A stretch of DNA of 15,443 nucleotides from JAFLCA01 sp041907145 (GTDB taxonomy: Bacteria > Bdellovibrionota_C > UBA2361 > JAFLCA01). Below are positions 7,324 through 14,613 of the stretch, in pieces. Made by a program: the position numbers and the translations under genes. How positions within the stretch are numbered: position 1 is the first letter of the stretch; each line of letters starts with the position of its first letter. Location of the stretch: NCBI GenBank assembly GCA_041907145.1, contig JAYRHW010000072.1, positions 1 to 15,443 of the forward strand. The letters are read 5' to 3'. The notes beneath the pieces were generated by a model. That model saw nothing but the letters and a program-made list of their open reading frames with translations. It was not told the DNA's origin and ran no database searches.

Positions 7324-7350
7324 ATATTACACTGAGGCATTCTTAACCCA

Positions 7351-8238
7351 ATGTATTACGGCGACGCAGAAACCATTTCAGGCGAACAAAAGTTCGCCAA
7401 CGCGCTCAAGCAGTTCGTGTTTTGGCTCGTGCACGCGTCCTGTGTTCTTGTCTTCTGGGTAGGGTGGAGCTGGGCAGCGCTTCTAATGTGCCTGCTGATG
7501 TATGTGCTGCGCATGTTTGCCATCACTGGCGGATACCACCGATATTTTTCCCACCGCAGCTATCAGACCAGCAGAGCTTTTCAATTCATCCTTGCTTGCA
7601 TAGGCGCGTCGTCGGCCCAGAAGGGGCCCTTGTGGTGGGCATCCCACCATCGGCATCATCACAGGCATTCTGATACCGAGGAGGACGTGCATCCCCCATT
7701 CATTCACGGCGTTTACTACGCGCATGTCGGCTGGATACTCAGCTCTCAGTTCGTCAAGCCACGACTCGAGTTGATGAAGGATTTTTTGAAGTTCCCCGAG
7801 ATTTTGCTAGTCGACAAGTATCACCTGGTTCCTCCCGCCATTTTGGCAACCAGTATGTATTTGGCTGGCGAGTTTTGTGCTGCTTATTTCCCGGCACTGG
7901 GCACAAACGGCATTCAAATGTTGGTGTGGGGATTCTTCGTCAGCACCGTCTTCCTATATCACGGCACCTTCTGCATTAACTCGCTGGCTCACTTGGTGGG
8001 AAATCGGCGTTTTAACACCACTGACCACAGCAAAAATAATTTCTTCCTGGCGCTTATCACGCTTGGTGAAGGTTGGCACAACAATCATCACCGCTATCCT
8101 GGCTCAGAAAGACAAGGCTTTTATTGGTGGGAAATCGATATCACGCACTACATTCTCACTGTCCTTTCGTGGATGGGTCTAGTCTGGGATCTTCGAAGCC
8201 CCCCTCAGCGCATATACGAAGAGGCACAGGCTCGATAG
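7351..8238 (+). CDS. Acyl-CoA (stearoyl-CoA-type Delta-9) fatty acid desaturase
   Basis: The 295-aa integral membrane di-iron enzyme should insert a cis double bond into a saturated acyl chain, adjusting membrane fluidity. All three histidine boxes are intact: HRYFSH (63-68), HRHHH (100-104) and HNNHH (243-247). The accessory SLAHLVG (H214) and the TTDHS region (H226) match the SCD/Ole1/DesC class. Hydrophobic segments lie around 22-57, 76-88, 160-182 and 188-208. The length is normal for bacterial members without a fused cytochrome b5. Electrons must come from a separate ferredoxin or cytochrome that is not in the window. ATG 7351 has GAGG at 7334-7337, a little distant. The next gene starts 69 bp downstream. 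Whether the substrate is acyl-CoA, acyl-ACP or lipid-bound acyl cannot be told. Confidence 0.94.
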   Translation: MYYGDAETISGEQKFANALKQFVFWLVHASCVLVFWVGWSWAALLMCLLMYVLRMFAITGGYHRYFSHRSYQTSRAFQFILACIGASSAQKGPLWWASHHRHHHRHSDTEEDVHPPFIHGVYYAHVGWILSSQFVKPRLELMKDFLKFPEILLVDKYHLVPPAILATSMYLAGEFCAAYFPALGTNGIQMLVWGFFVSTVFLYHGTFCINSLAHLVGNRRFNTTDHSKNNFFLALITLGEGWHNNHHRYPGSERQGFYWWEIDITHYILTVLSWMGLVWDLRSPPQRIYEEAQAR

Positions 8239-8307
8239 GCTCCCCCTGTCCCTCTTGCAAATCCTCGTGCTAATCTGAATCAGTAACGCTTCGTCGAGAG
8301 AATTACC

Positions 8308-9048
8308 ATGAAATCCATACGCTTGATGTTGGGGCTCTTCTTTGTGCTTGCGCTTAGCCACACCCCAGCAAGGGCCGATGATGCCGCTGACTCAATCCCA
8401 TCGCTGATAGGTGAGATTAATATCGATCAGTCAAGCACCACCAAGGACTCCTACCCTCTGACTCAAGATCGTGCCATTGAGTACATCAAGAACTTGAACG
8501 ATGTAATTGCTACGCTCTCACATGGCGCGCAGGGCGCGTCAATTCCTACTCCAACGGATAATATCCTAAGCTATTTAAATGCGGCTTATTTGTACTGTGC
8601 GGTAAATATCGGCGAATGTCCGGTTATTTTGGATGCCGTACTGGAAACTGACATTATTAACTCGCGAGTTTCCAAAATTGCTCAGTGTCCGAACATGACT
8701 CGATTCTGGAAACTTTGGGTCAAGTCGGATATGGAGGCGCGGCACAAATACCTGGTAAAAACCGGCTACCTCAAGACTACCAGCGACTTCAATCAGAATA
8801 AGCGCCCGGCTTACATTAAGTGCCAACAAACAGTAGCGAGTGAAACGGCCGGATCCGGCAGCGATGAAGCTTATTTTAAGGCTCGCTACACCCCTGACTC
8901 CGCGCATACTCTGGTAGCAGCCCGTACTCTTAAACTCATCGAAGAGATGAAAGTGAAGATTCCCAACCTCTTTGCGGCTTTGGGCACTAGCTTTGGGGCT
9001 GCTAGCTCCGCTGCAGCAGAGCCTACTTCGAAGCGTCCAAAGCGCTAA
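8308..9048 (+). CDS. Hypothetical exported protein with four cysteines (246 aa)
   Basis: I do not recognise a family. Residues 1-23 are a clear Sec signal peptide: MKSIR, a hydrophobic core LMLGLFFVLAL, and an ARA-D cleavage site after A23. The mature protein is therefore exported. Four cysteines at 97, 104, 127 and 172 would allow two disulfides in the periplasm or outside. The segment 88-175 (AAYLYCAVNIGEC, CPNMTRFWKLWVKSDMEARH) looks like a folded helical domain. The C-terminal 35 residues are Ala/Ser-rich and end in a basic SKRPKR tail. GAGAG at 8296-8300 is a good ribosome site 7 nt before ATG 8308. No lipobox and no catalytic motif are seen. Confidence 0.8.
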   Translation: MKSIRLMLGLFFVLALSHTPARADDAADSIPSLIGEINIDQSSTTKDSYPLTQDRAIEYIKNLNDVIATLSHGAQGASIPTPTDNILSYLNAAYLYCAVNIGECPVILDAVLETDIINSRVSKIAQCPNMTRFWKLWVKSDMEARHKYLVKTGYLKTTSDFNQNKRPAYIKCQQTVASETAGSGSDEAYFKARYTPDSAHTLVAARTLKLIEEMKVKIPNLFAALGTSFGAASSAAAEPTSKRPKR

Positions 9049-9094
9049 CCTCCTGAAAACTCAGCGCTTTCCTTAGGCTCCTAGCTCGAAACTC

Positions 9095-9117
9095 TGCTCC
9101 ATAACATCTATGGAGCA
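9095..9117 (+). promoter_or_regulatory. Perfect 9-bp stem hairpin in the leader of the coiled-coil protein gene
   Basis: TGCTCCATA (9095-9103) and TATGGAGCA (9109-9117) form a perfect inverted repeat with a 5-nt loop (ACATC). It lies 11 bp upstream of the GAGGGGAG ribosome site (9128-9135) and swallows the upstream in-frame ATG at 9110. There is no T-run after it, so termination is unlikely. A leader hairpin or an operator is more plausible. Confidence 0.45.
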
Positions 9118-9145
9118 AAGGGCCATTGAGGGGAGCTACGCCGCT

Positions 9146-10267
9146 ATGCCAGAAACTGATTTAGTCGAACGAAATACTCCGGTTGCCAATCAAGTAGCAA
9201 CAGAAGTTGCTGATGAACTGGCCCCTGAAATCCGCAGGGCTACAAGTCCAGTAAATCCTCAGGATATGGAGCGCGCCCAGCTCGAAGAGCATCTCCACAA
9301 GAAAGTCCAGGAACATCTCGATGGTCTCTCCGGCGAACGCGTGATGGAGATTGGACGAGATATCATTAAGAGTGAATCTACTGACGCAACTACCAAGCAG
9401 AACTTGGAAGGCACCGAGCGAGATTTACGGTCAAACTCGCAGACTCTCAAAGAGGTGCTCTTCTCGGCCCTGACTGGCAAAGATAAGACCGGCATGCAGC
9501 GAATCGAAGATCTGACTCCAGAAGAGAGAAAGCAGGCAGAAGCAAATCTTCGCGAGTTGCTCGAGAGCTCCAGCGATGAAGAGCTTATTCGCCTTTTCGA
9601 TAAAGTCGGCATAAAGACCGGATCTCCTACCGAAACCAGGCAGGAATTGATCGATGCGTTGATGAAATCACAGCTGCTCGAGCGCAGCCTGCGAGATCCC
9701 TCCGTGGCAGCAACAGTTTCCGAATCGTTGGCAAACTCAGGTAAACTTTCTTCAGAGCTCAGTGCATCGCTTCGCGATGTAATCGAAAAGACGAGAGAAA
9801 CGCTGGATAAGATAAAAGAGATCGTGGGCAAAGAGCTCGAGAAGCGCATCCACCGCTATATTGAGCGCGTCGCACGCTCAAGCGCCCCCGGCACCCCGCT
9901 CCAAATGAGCGCGGATGACAGTCTGCAAAGCAAGACTGACTGGCCCTTTTACGTTGAATTTTTAAGAGCCCTTGATGACTCGGGTGAGCTCAAACTCTTC
10001 GATCCTACGGTAAAGAAGGATGACGAAGTCCAGAGGGGGCTGAATGCGATCGGCGAAGCCCTGCAAGAAAAGGAAAAGAAGGAAGCCAAGCAGGAACAAG
10101 AACGTCGAGACGTCGAAGCGGACCTAAGGCGGGAAATACAGCGTATCGCGCGCCAGGCTCCGGCTGTGTTCAATAGCCTGATCGGGCTTTCTGTGTCCCA
10201 AACCCAATATCTAGACCCCATGGTTGTGGCATACCGCACACCTCCATACGAGTCAGCCTTCGACTAA
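9146..10267 (+). CDS. Hypothetical coiled-coil protein (373 aa)
   Basis: No family is recognised. The protein is strongly charged, cysteine-free and mostly helical by eye. Coiled-coil-like stretches lie near 207-245 (RDVIEKTRETLDKIKEIVGK) and 304-335 (EALQEKEKKEAKQEQERRD). A Ser/Thr/Pro-richer linker separates them, and a non-helical tail ends in YRTPPYESAFD. There is no signal peptide or membrane segment, so it is presumably cytoplasmic. I chose ATG 9146 because it has the strongest ribosome site in the window, GAGGGGAG at 9128-9135. The earlier ATG at 9110 has none and lies inside a hairpin. The stop overlaps the convergent methyltransferase gene by 4 bp. The Ser-rich open frame on the opposite strand (9259-9849) is a shadow of its Glu/Arg codons. 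Confidence 0.78.
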   Translation: MPETDLVERNTPVANQVATEVADELAPEIRRATSPVNPQDMERAQLEEHLHKKVQEHLDGLSGERVMEIGRDIIKSESTDATTKQNLEGTERDLRSNSQTLKEVLFSALTGKDKTGMQRIEDLTPEERKQAEANLRELLESSSDEELIRLFDKVGIKTGSPTETRQELIDALMKSQLLERSLRDPSVAATVSESLANSGKLSSELSASLRDVIEKTRETLDKIKEIVGKELEKRIHRYIERVARSSAPGTPLQMSADDSLQSKTDWPFYVEFLRALDDSGELKLFDPTVKKDDEVQRGLNAIGEALQEKEKKEAKQEQERRDVEADLRREIQRIARQAPAVFNSLIGLSVSQTQYLDPMVVAYRTPPYESAFD

Positions 10268-10983
10268 CGCTTGTAGATATAGCAGCTGTATACGATTTCC
10301 TTCACTCCTACTTCCTTGTAGCGAGCAGGAGGGAGGCGGTCGGTATGCTGTGAGCGATGCAGCAGCTTGAGCGCCCCGAAGTGTTTTCGCATATCGGCAG
10401 GCTGCACGGAAAAGGGCGGGCCCGGACGCTCGGCCCCCCGCATCCTAAAGACAACGATATAGAGCAAACCTCCCGACCTGAGAGACCTACGCAGGACGGC
10501 GGCGTAACGCCTGCGATGCCTAGGATTCATGGCTACAAAAGCCGCTCGGTCATAGATTAGATCAAATGCGGCGTTCTTCCTGAACTGCAGAAAATCCTGC
10601 TGCAGGAGCGCTATTCTTTCGCGCGAATATTCTCTCCCTGCAGGAACTTTCGCAGTCTTCCATGTCCTGCGCCCGAATTGCTTTTTCAGGTTTGAAAGCG
10701 CTTCTGGGACGTATTCTACTCCTGTTACGTTAAAGCCTCTCTGATGCAGCTTCTTGATGATGGAGGAATTCCCACACAATGGAACAAGAATGCTGGCTCC
10801 TCGCCGCAACCCCTTCTCGCTGCGCAAAAACTGTAAAAGCGGTTTATCAGAGTTCGGCGCGACCCACGGAGTGTTCTTGGTCTTCCAGGCCTGGCGCCAG
10901 AGCCCGAACGCTCGAGAAGGTCGAGGGGCCGTAGATTCTTTGGATTTTTTTGCCGCTTTGGACGGGGATTTTCGCTTTGCCAT
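10264..10983 (-). CDS. TPMT-family SAM-dependent methyltransferase
   Basis: The 239-aa protein should transfer methyl groups from S-adenosylmethionine, most likely to a thiol, thiocyanate, halide or metalloid acceptor, as thiopurine methyltransferase relatives do. Family marks are the N-terminal WRQAW (29-33), SAM motif I ILVPLCGNS (65-73), acidic E90 ending strand 2, QQDFLQF (128-134), YDRAAFVAMNPRHRRRYA (144-161) and PGPPFSV (187-193). The first 24 residues are Lys/Ser/Pro-rich and probably disordered; they are not part of the fold. The gene ends with a 4-bp overlap with the coiled-coil gene. Its start is only 17 bp from the divergent glycogen synthase start. No ribosome site is visible before ATG 10981-10983. 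The substrate is not determinable from sequence. Confidence 0.85.
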   Translation of the reverse strand: MAKRKSPSKAAKKSKESTAPRPSRAFGLWRQAWKTKNTPWVAPNSDKPLLQFLRSEKGLRRGASILVPLCGNSSIIKKLHQRGFNVTGVEYVPEALSNLKKQFGRRTWKTAKVPAGREYSRERIALLQQDFLQFRKNAAFDLIYDRAAFVAMNPRHRRRYAAVLRRSLRSGGLLYIVVFRMRGAERPGPPFSVQPADMRKHFGALKLLHRSQHTDRLPPARYKEVGVKEIVYSCYIYKR

Positions 10984-11000
10984 GATATAGTATCGACGTT
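10984..11000. promoter_or_regulatory. 17-bp divergent start region with TATA-like core
   Basis: Only 17 bp separate the ATGs of the methyltransferase (minus) and glycogen synthase (plus). The stretch contains TATAGT (10986-10991, 5 of 6 to the -10 consensus on plus) and, on minus, TACTAT and GATACT. A plus-strand start site about 7 nt past TATAGT would fall at about 10998-11000, giving a leaderless or nearly leaderless glycogen synthase mRNA. Neither gene has a Shine-Dalgarno here. No convincing -35 was found upstream in either neighbour. Confidence 0.4.
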
Positions 11001-12815
11001 ATGACGGATAAGATTATCGCAGACTCTAGCCCAAGCACCACCCCGTCAACGAGCCCTCTGCTATTCGAAGTGGCCTGGGAAGTTTGCAATCAAATTGGAG
11101 GGATTTACACGGTCATCAAGACCAAGGCCCCCTCGATGATAGAGCGCTGGGGCTCTAACTATATCCTCGTCGGCCCCTATACTCCGGAAACTGCCGCGAT
11201 TGAATTCGAAGAAACATCTCCCGACGAGACATTGCGCCCCTTGTTGGATAATCTGCGCAAACGCAGCATTCCCTGCTACTTCGGCCGCTGGCTTGTTGAT
11301 GGGCGTCCGCAGGTTCTGCTCATTGATTATCGACCGCTGTTTGCTGCTCTCAACGACCACAAGTATTTTTTGTGGAAGGACCATGGAATTCAAGGGCTCG
11401 ATGCCGATCCCGGGGTGCACGAATCTATAGCCTTTGGATTTGCATTACGGGATCTATTTCAAGAAGCCTGCACCGTCTTTCCCAATAGAAGGATCCTAGC
11501 CCACTTCCATGAGTGGATGGCGGGAGTGGCGGTTCCGCTTGTCAAACATCTCGCCCCGCAGCTCCGCACGGTCTTCACGACGCACGCGACGATGCTCGGG
11601 CGCTATATTGCCAGCGATAACCCAAACTTTTATCGAGATTTACCGCATATTGAACCCTTCGAGGCAGCCAAGCATTACAATATTGTTGCCAGGCACCATA
11701 TCGAGTACGTGGCTGCGCGCCAGGCCTCGAACTTTACCACCGTCAGCGAAGTTACAGCCCGCGAAGCCCTGCAGTTGCTTCAGCGTAAGGCGGACTTCAT
11801 CTTGCCGAATGGATTGAATGTTCAGCGTTTCACCGCGCTGCATGAATTTCAAAATTTACATGCCCAGTTCAAGGAGCGCATCCATGAGTTTGTGATGGGG
11901 CATTTCTTCCCGAGCTATACGTTTGACCTTGATCGAACGCTTTATATATTCACCAGCGGACGCTACGAGTATCGCAACAAGGGGATGGACCTGTTTATCG
12001 AAGCCTTGCATCGCTTGAATCTTAAGCTGCGCGAGCTGCAGACGCCGCCGACCGTTGTTGCATTTATCGTGACCCGCGCCCCCTATAAAAACATCAACGT
12101 CAATGCGCTGCAAAGTCACCTGATGTTCGATGAACTAAAGAACCTTTGCGATGAAGTCGAGGCTGGCGTTGGGCAGCGCATCCTGCAGGCCGTCTCGCGC
12201 GGTCGTCTGCCGCGCTACGAGGAAATGCTCAGCAACGATGCACAGGTCCGCATCAAGAGATCCATTCATGCCCTCAAGAGCAGCCGCTTGCCGAGTATCG
12301 TCACTCACGACCTGCACGAAGATAAGTCAGATGCCATTTTAGCTCACTTGCGGCACCGGCAGCTCTTCAACGCCGCGGCCGATCCGGTCAAAGTAGTTTT
12401 TCACCCGGAGTTTATCACCAGCACTTCCCCGCTTTTCGGCATAGACTACGACCAATTCGTGCGCGGCTGTCATCTCGGTGTTTTCCCGAGCTACTATGAG
12501 CCTTGGGGGTACACCCCGCTCGAATGTATGGCGCTTGGTCTGCCCGCTGTCACGACGGATCTCAGCGGCTTCGGCGCCTATGTGCAAAAGGAGATTCCAG
12601 ACTCCAGGGAGCAAGGAGTGCTAGTGCTCAACCGCAGCACCAGCAGTCCAGAACAGACCATCGAAGAACTCAGCAGCTATTTGTTCCAATTTGCACAGCT
12701 CGGCCGCAGGGCGCGCATTGAACTACGCAATCGTTCTGAGCGCCTTACTGAAGGCTTCGATTGGAACAAGTTAGTGAAGAACTACCACCAAGTGCACGAG
12801 AAGGCGCTGCAGTAA
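11001..12815 (+). CDS. Glycogen synthase, GT3 family (fungal/animal GYS type)
   Basis: The 604-aa enzyme should elongate alpha-1,4-glucan using UDP-glucose. It is the GT3 type of yeast Gsy2 and mammalian GYS1, not the usual bacterial GT5 GlgA. N-terminal VAWEVCNQIGGIYTVIKTK (24-42) is the GT3 donor-loop signature. HFHEWMAG, TTHATMLGRY, FTSGRYEYRNKGMDLFIEAL, VVFHPEF, IDYDQFVRGCHLGVFPSYYE and VTTDLSGFGAY follow in family order. The catalytic E-x7-E pair is E500 and E508 (EPWGYTPLE). Near the C terminus R569, R570, R572, R576, R578 and R581 reproduce the arginine-rich helix that binds glucose-6-phosphate in yeast. The long phosphorylated tail of eukaryotic enzymes is absent. ATG 11001 is the only reasonable start. 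No branching or debranching enzyme lies in the window. Confidence 0.95.
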   Translation: MTDKIIADSSPSTTPSTSPLLFEVAWEVCNQIGGIYTVIKTKAPSMIERWGSNYILVGPYTPETAAIEFEETSPDETLRPLLDNLRKRSIPCYFGRWLVDGRPQVLLIDYRPLFAALNDHKYFLWKDHGIQGLDADPGVHESIAFGFALRDLFQEACTVFPNRRILAHFHEWMAGVAVPLVKHLAPQLRTVFTTHATMLGRYIASDNPNFYRDLPHIEPFEAAKHYNIVARHHIEYVAARQASNFTTVSEVTAREALQLLQRKADFILPNGLNVQRFTALHEFQNLHAQFKERIHEFVMGHFFPSYTFDLDRTLYIFTSGRYEYRNKGMDLFIEALHRLNLKLRELQTPPTVVAFIVTRAPYKNINVNALQSHLMFDELKNLCDEVEAGVGQRILQAVSRGRLPRYEEMLSNDAQVRIKRSIHALKSSRLPSIVTHDLHEDKSDAILAHLRHRQLFNAAADPVKVVFHPEFITSTSPLFGIDYDQFVRGCHLGVFPSYYEPWGYTPLECMALGLPAVTTDLSGFGAYVQKEIPDSREQGVLVLNRSTSSPEQTIEELSSYLFQFAQLGRRARIELRNRSERLTEGFDWNKLVKNYHQVHEKALQ

Positions 12816-12817
12816 GT

Positions 12818-14509
12818 TTATCGTCCGAAAATGACCCCGCCAAGGTTACCCTGCCGCGCTGCTTCCCAGCGCCGATACTCGGCCCACTGACTTTCCGACC
12901 ACTTACCGAGCTCAACGTTAGTATCGTTGATGTATCCAAAGTTTTTCTGAAGAATCTGATCTTTCGCGGTTACGCCCTGTACCATCTCGTCATACTTTAT
13001 GCGCGTAAAAGTATCCAAGTCGCGCTGCTGATCCGCATTCATATGAGGCTGCTGCAATCCAGTCTCCGCCGTCTCCAACTTGAGCGTGCGGTCCGTTAGG
13101 TCCTGGCGCGTACGCGCGAGGACAGCGATTCTTTGCAGCACGGGATTGTCAGCGGTCGGCGCTCCGGTCACACCCGCCTCGGCTCTGGCCTTTGCATCCT
13201 TCAATACGGCATCAGCGCCCTGCCCTCCAAGCTCAGTGGCTGCCATAGTGGCCTGCAGTTCCGCGAGGCGCAGTCGCATTTCACCGGGTGTCATGACCGT
13301 AGGGCCGTGGCTTACATACTGCAGTGCCTCTTCGACGGTCACCGGCTTAAGCGCGGCGATTACATCCGCATCCTTGGCAGGATCGGTGATACTTGCCAAA
13401 GGCTTGAACATAGGCTCCTTAGCCATATCAGCCTTGCGCTTCTCCTCTGCTTTCTTTACTTCCTCAGGGGTCGGCTCCTTTGGCCCGCCACTAAGGATGC
13501 CACCGAGAGGTCCCAAATCTATGGTAGGGGCCCACAGCGCCCGCTTTGCAGCGGCGATCTGTTCATTGGTGGAGGTATAAACTAGGTACGAGTCCCGTTG
13601 GGCCTGATCAATCGCCGCTCGGTCAGCGTCGAGTCCGGTCGCAAGATCTTTCCGGCCCTGATTTAGACCGGCAATGGCGTCAATTATGGCTCGCGGAACT
13701 CCGTTGACCAGTTCTCCTGCCATTGCCTTACGAGCTTCAGCTACAGCAGCCTCACGACCTCTAATTCCCTCGCTCTCGTCCTTATAGGCCTGTCCGAAGA
13801 AAGCGTTAATCGCAGCAATCTGCTCATGAGCCGGCGCTCCTTTCTTATCGGCCAGGATTTGCGCCAACTGCTCATACATGACGGTCTGTTCCTGATTAAG
13901 CCGCAAGGTGCGGGTGGCCTCGGCTGTACGCTTGTCAAGATCGATCAGCATTGTGCGCATCTCTTCTGGCGTTAACTTCTCGATCTGCTCTTGAGTCAAC
14001 GGTCTCCATACCTCCGGCTTGGGGCCCTGACTGGGCTGGGTAGTGACCGGCTGCGCAGGCCCTGTAGTGGGCTGAGAAGTAGTGGTTGGCTGACTAGCTG
14101 GTGAGGCTGCTGCCGGTTCACCAGGCTTGGCCGCCGGCTCAGCATGTTTGGCGGGAGCAGGGGGCCCGGCTTGAGGCTCGGCTGGTTTTGTTTCAGCGGG
14201 CTTTTCTGCTGGCTGAGTCTCTGGGTGCTGACGCTGCTCACGGCGTCTGAGCAATGCCCCAGCCCCACTTTCCGGCTGTGGAGGCTCTGCGCTAACAGCC
14301 GCAAAACGGTCATTTATCCGCGCTTCAGCGCCTTCGTCAGTGCCAGTTACTATGAGGTTGCGTGCATCGTCGTGAGCAGGAACGAAAGTTGTGGTGATTG
14401 AGGTGGTAGTAAGCTCCGGCCCGGTATCTGGTTGAAGATTAGCCGCCTCTGCGCCGACAGCGGTCACGACGGCCGTAAAGAATGTAGTAACTTGTTGTCC
14501 TACTGCCAT
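12818..14509 (-). CDS. Hypothetical Pro/Ala-rich then helical protein (563 aa)
   Basis: No family is recognised. Residues 1-24 are mildly hydrophobic (FFTAVVTAVGAEA) but lack the basic start of a Sec signal, so export is uncertain. Residues 75-170 are a low-complexity Pro/Ala/Glu/Thr/Gln linker with repeated AEP, KPAE and QPTT words. Residues 171-563 are alanine-rich and look largely helical (LTPEEMRTMLIDLDKR, VAEARKAMAGEL). They are broken by a glycine patch, LGPLGGILSGGPKEPTPEE (332-350), and end in an aromatic, basic segment (WAEYRRWEAARQGNLGG). There is no cysteine. It stops 2 bp from the convergent glycogen synthase stop. A weak TTGAG precedes ATG 14507-14509, and an exact TATAAT lies about 95 bp upstream. 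The long P/A/T/Q tether suggests a surface, envelope or scaffold role, but that is inference. Confidence 0.78.
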   Translation of the reverse strand: MAVGQQVTTFFTAVVTAVGAEAANLQPDTGPELTTTSITTTFVPAHDDARNLIVTGTDEGAEARINDRFAAVSAEPPQPESGAGALLRRREQRQHPETQPAEKPAETKPAEPQAGPPAPAKHAEPAAKPGEPAAASPASQPTTTSQPTTGPAQPVTTQPSQGPKPEVWRPLTQEQIEKLTPEEMRTMLIDLDKRTAEATRTLRLNQEQTVMYEQLAQILADKKGAPAHEQIAAINAFFGQAYKDESEGIRGREAAVAEARKAMAGELVNGVPRAIIDAIAGLNQGRKDLATGLDADRAAIDQAQRDSYLVYTSTNEQIAAAKRALWAPTIDLGPLGGILSGGPKEPTPEEVKKAEEKRKADMAKEPMFKPLASITDPAKDADVIAALKPVTVEEALQYVSHGPTVMTPGEMRLRLAELQATMAATELGGQGADAVLKDAKARAEAGVTGAPTADNPVLQRIAVLARTRQDLTDRTLKLETAETGLQQPHMNADQQRDLDTFTRIKYDEMVQGVTAKDQILQKNFGYINDTNVELGKWSESQWAEYRRWEAARQGNLGGVIFGR

Positions 14510-14602
14510 AACTCAACCCATGGAAATACACGCAGACTTCCAAAGGGTTATGGTCGGATTCAGGCGCTTGGTAACTCCCAAAAACTCAGATTAATTCTAG
14601 TG

Positions 14603-14608
14603 ATTATA
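14603..14608 (-). promoter_or_regulatory. Candidate -10 (TATAAT) for the 563-aa protein gene
   Basis: On the minus strand an exact TATAAT follows the crcB stop by 5 bp, giving a predicted start near 14596 and a leader of about 85 nt. No good -35 is seen 16-18 bp upstream; CTGCCA is 21 bp away. If real, it separates this gene from crcB. Nothing else stands out in 14510-14613. Confidence 0.35.
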
Positions 14609-14613
14609 AGATG

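Noticed and set aside
9259..9849. 196-aa Ser-rich minus-strand frame
   Set aside because: It mirrors the Glu/Arg/Leu-rich codons of the coiled-coil gene and is almost entirely Ser/Arg/Leu, typical of an antisense shadow.
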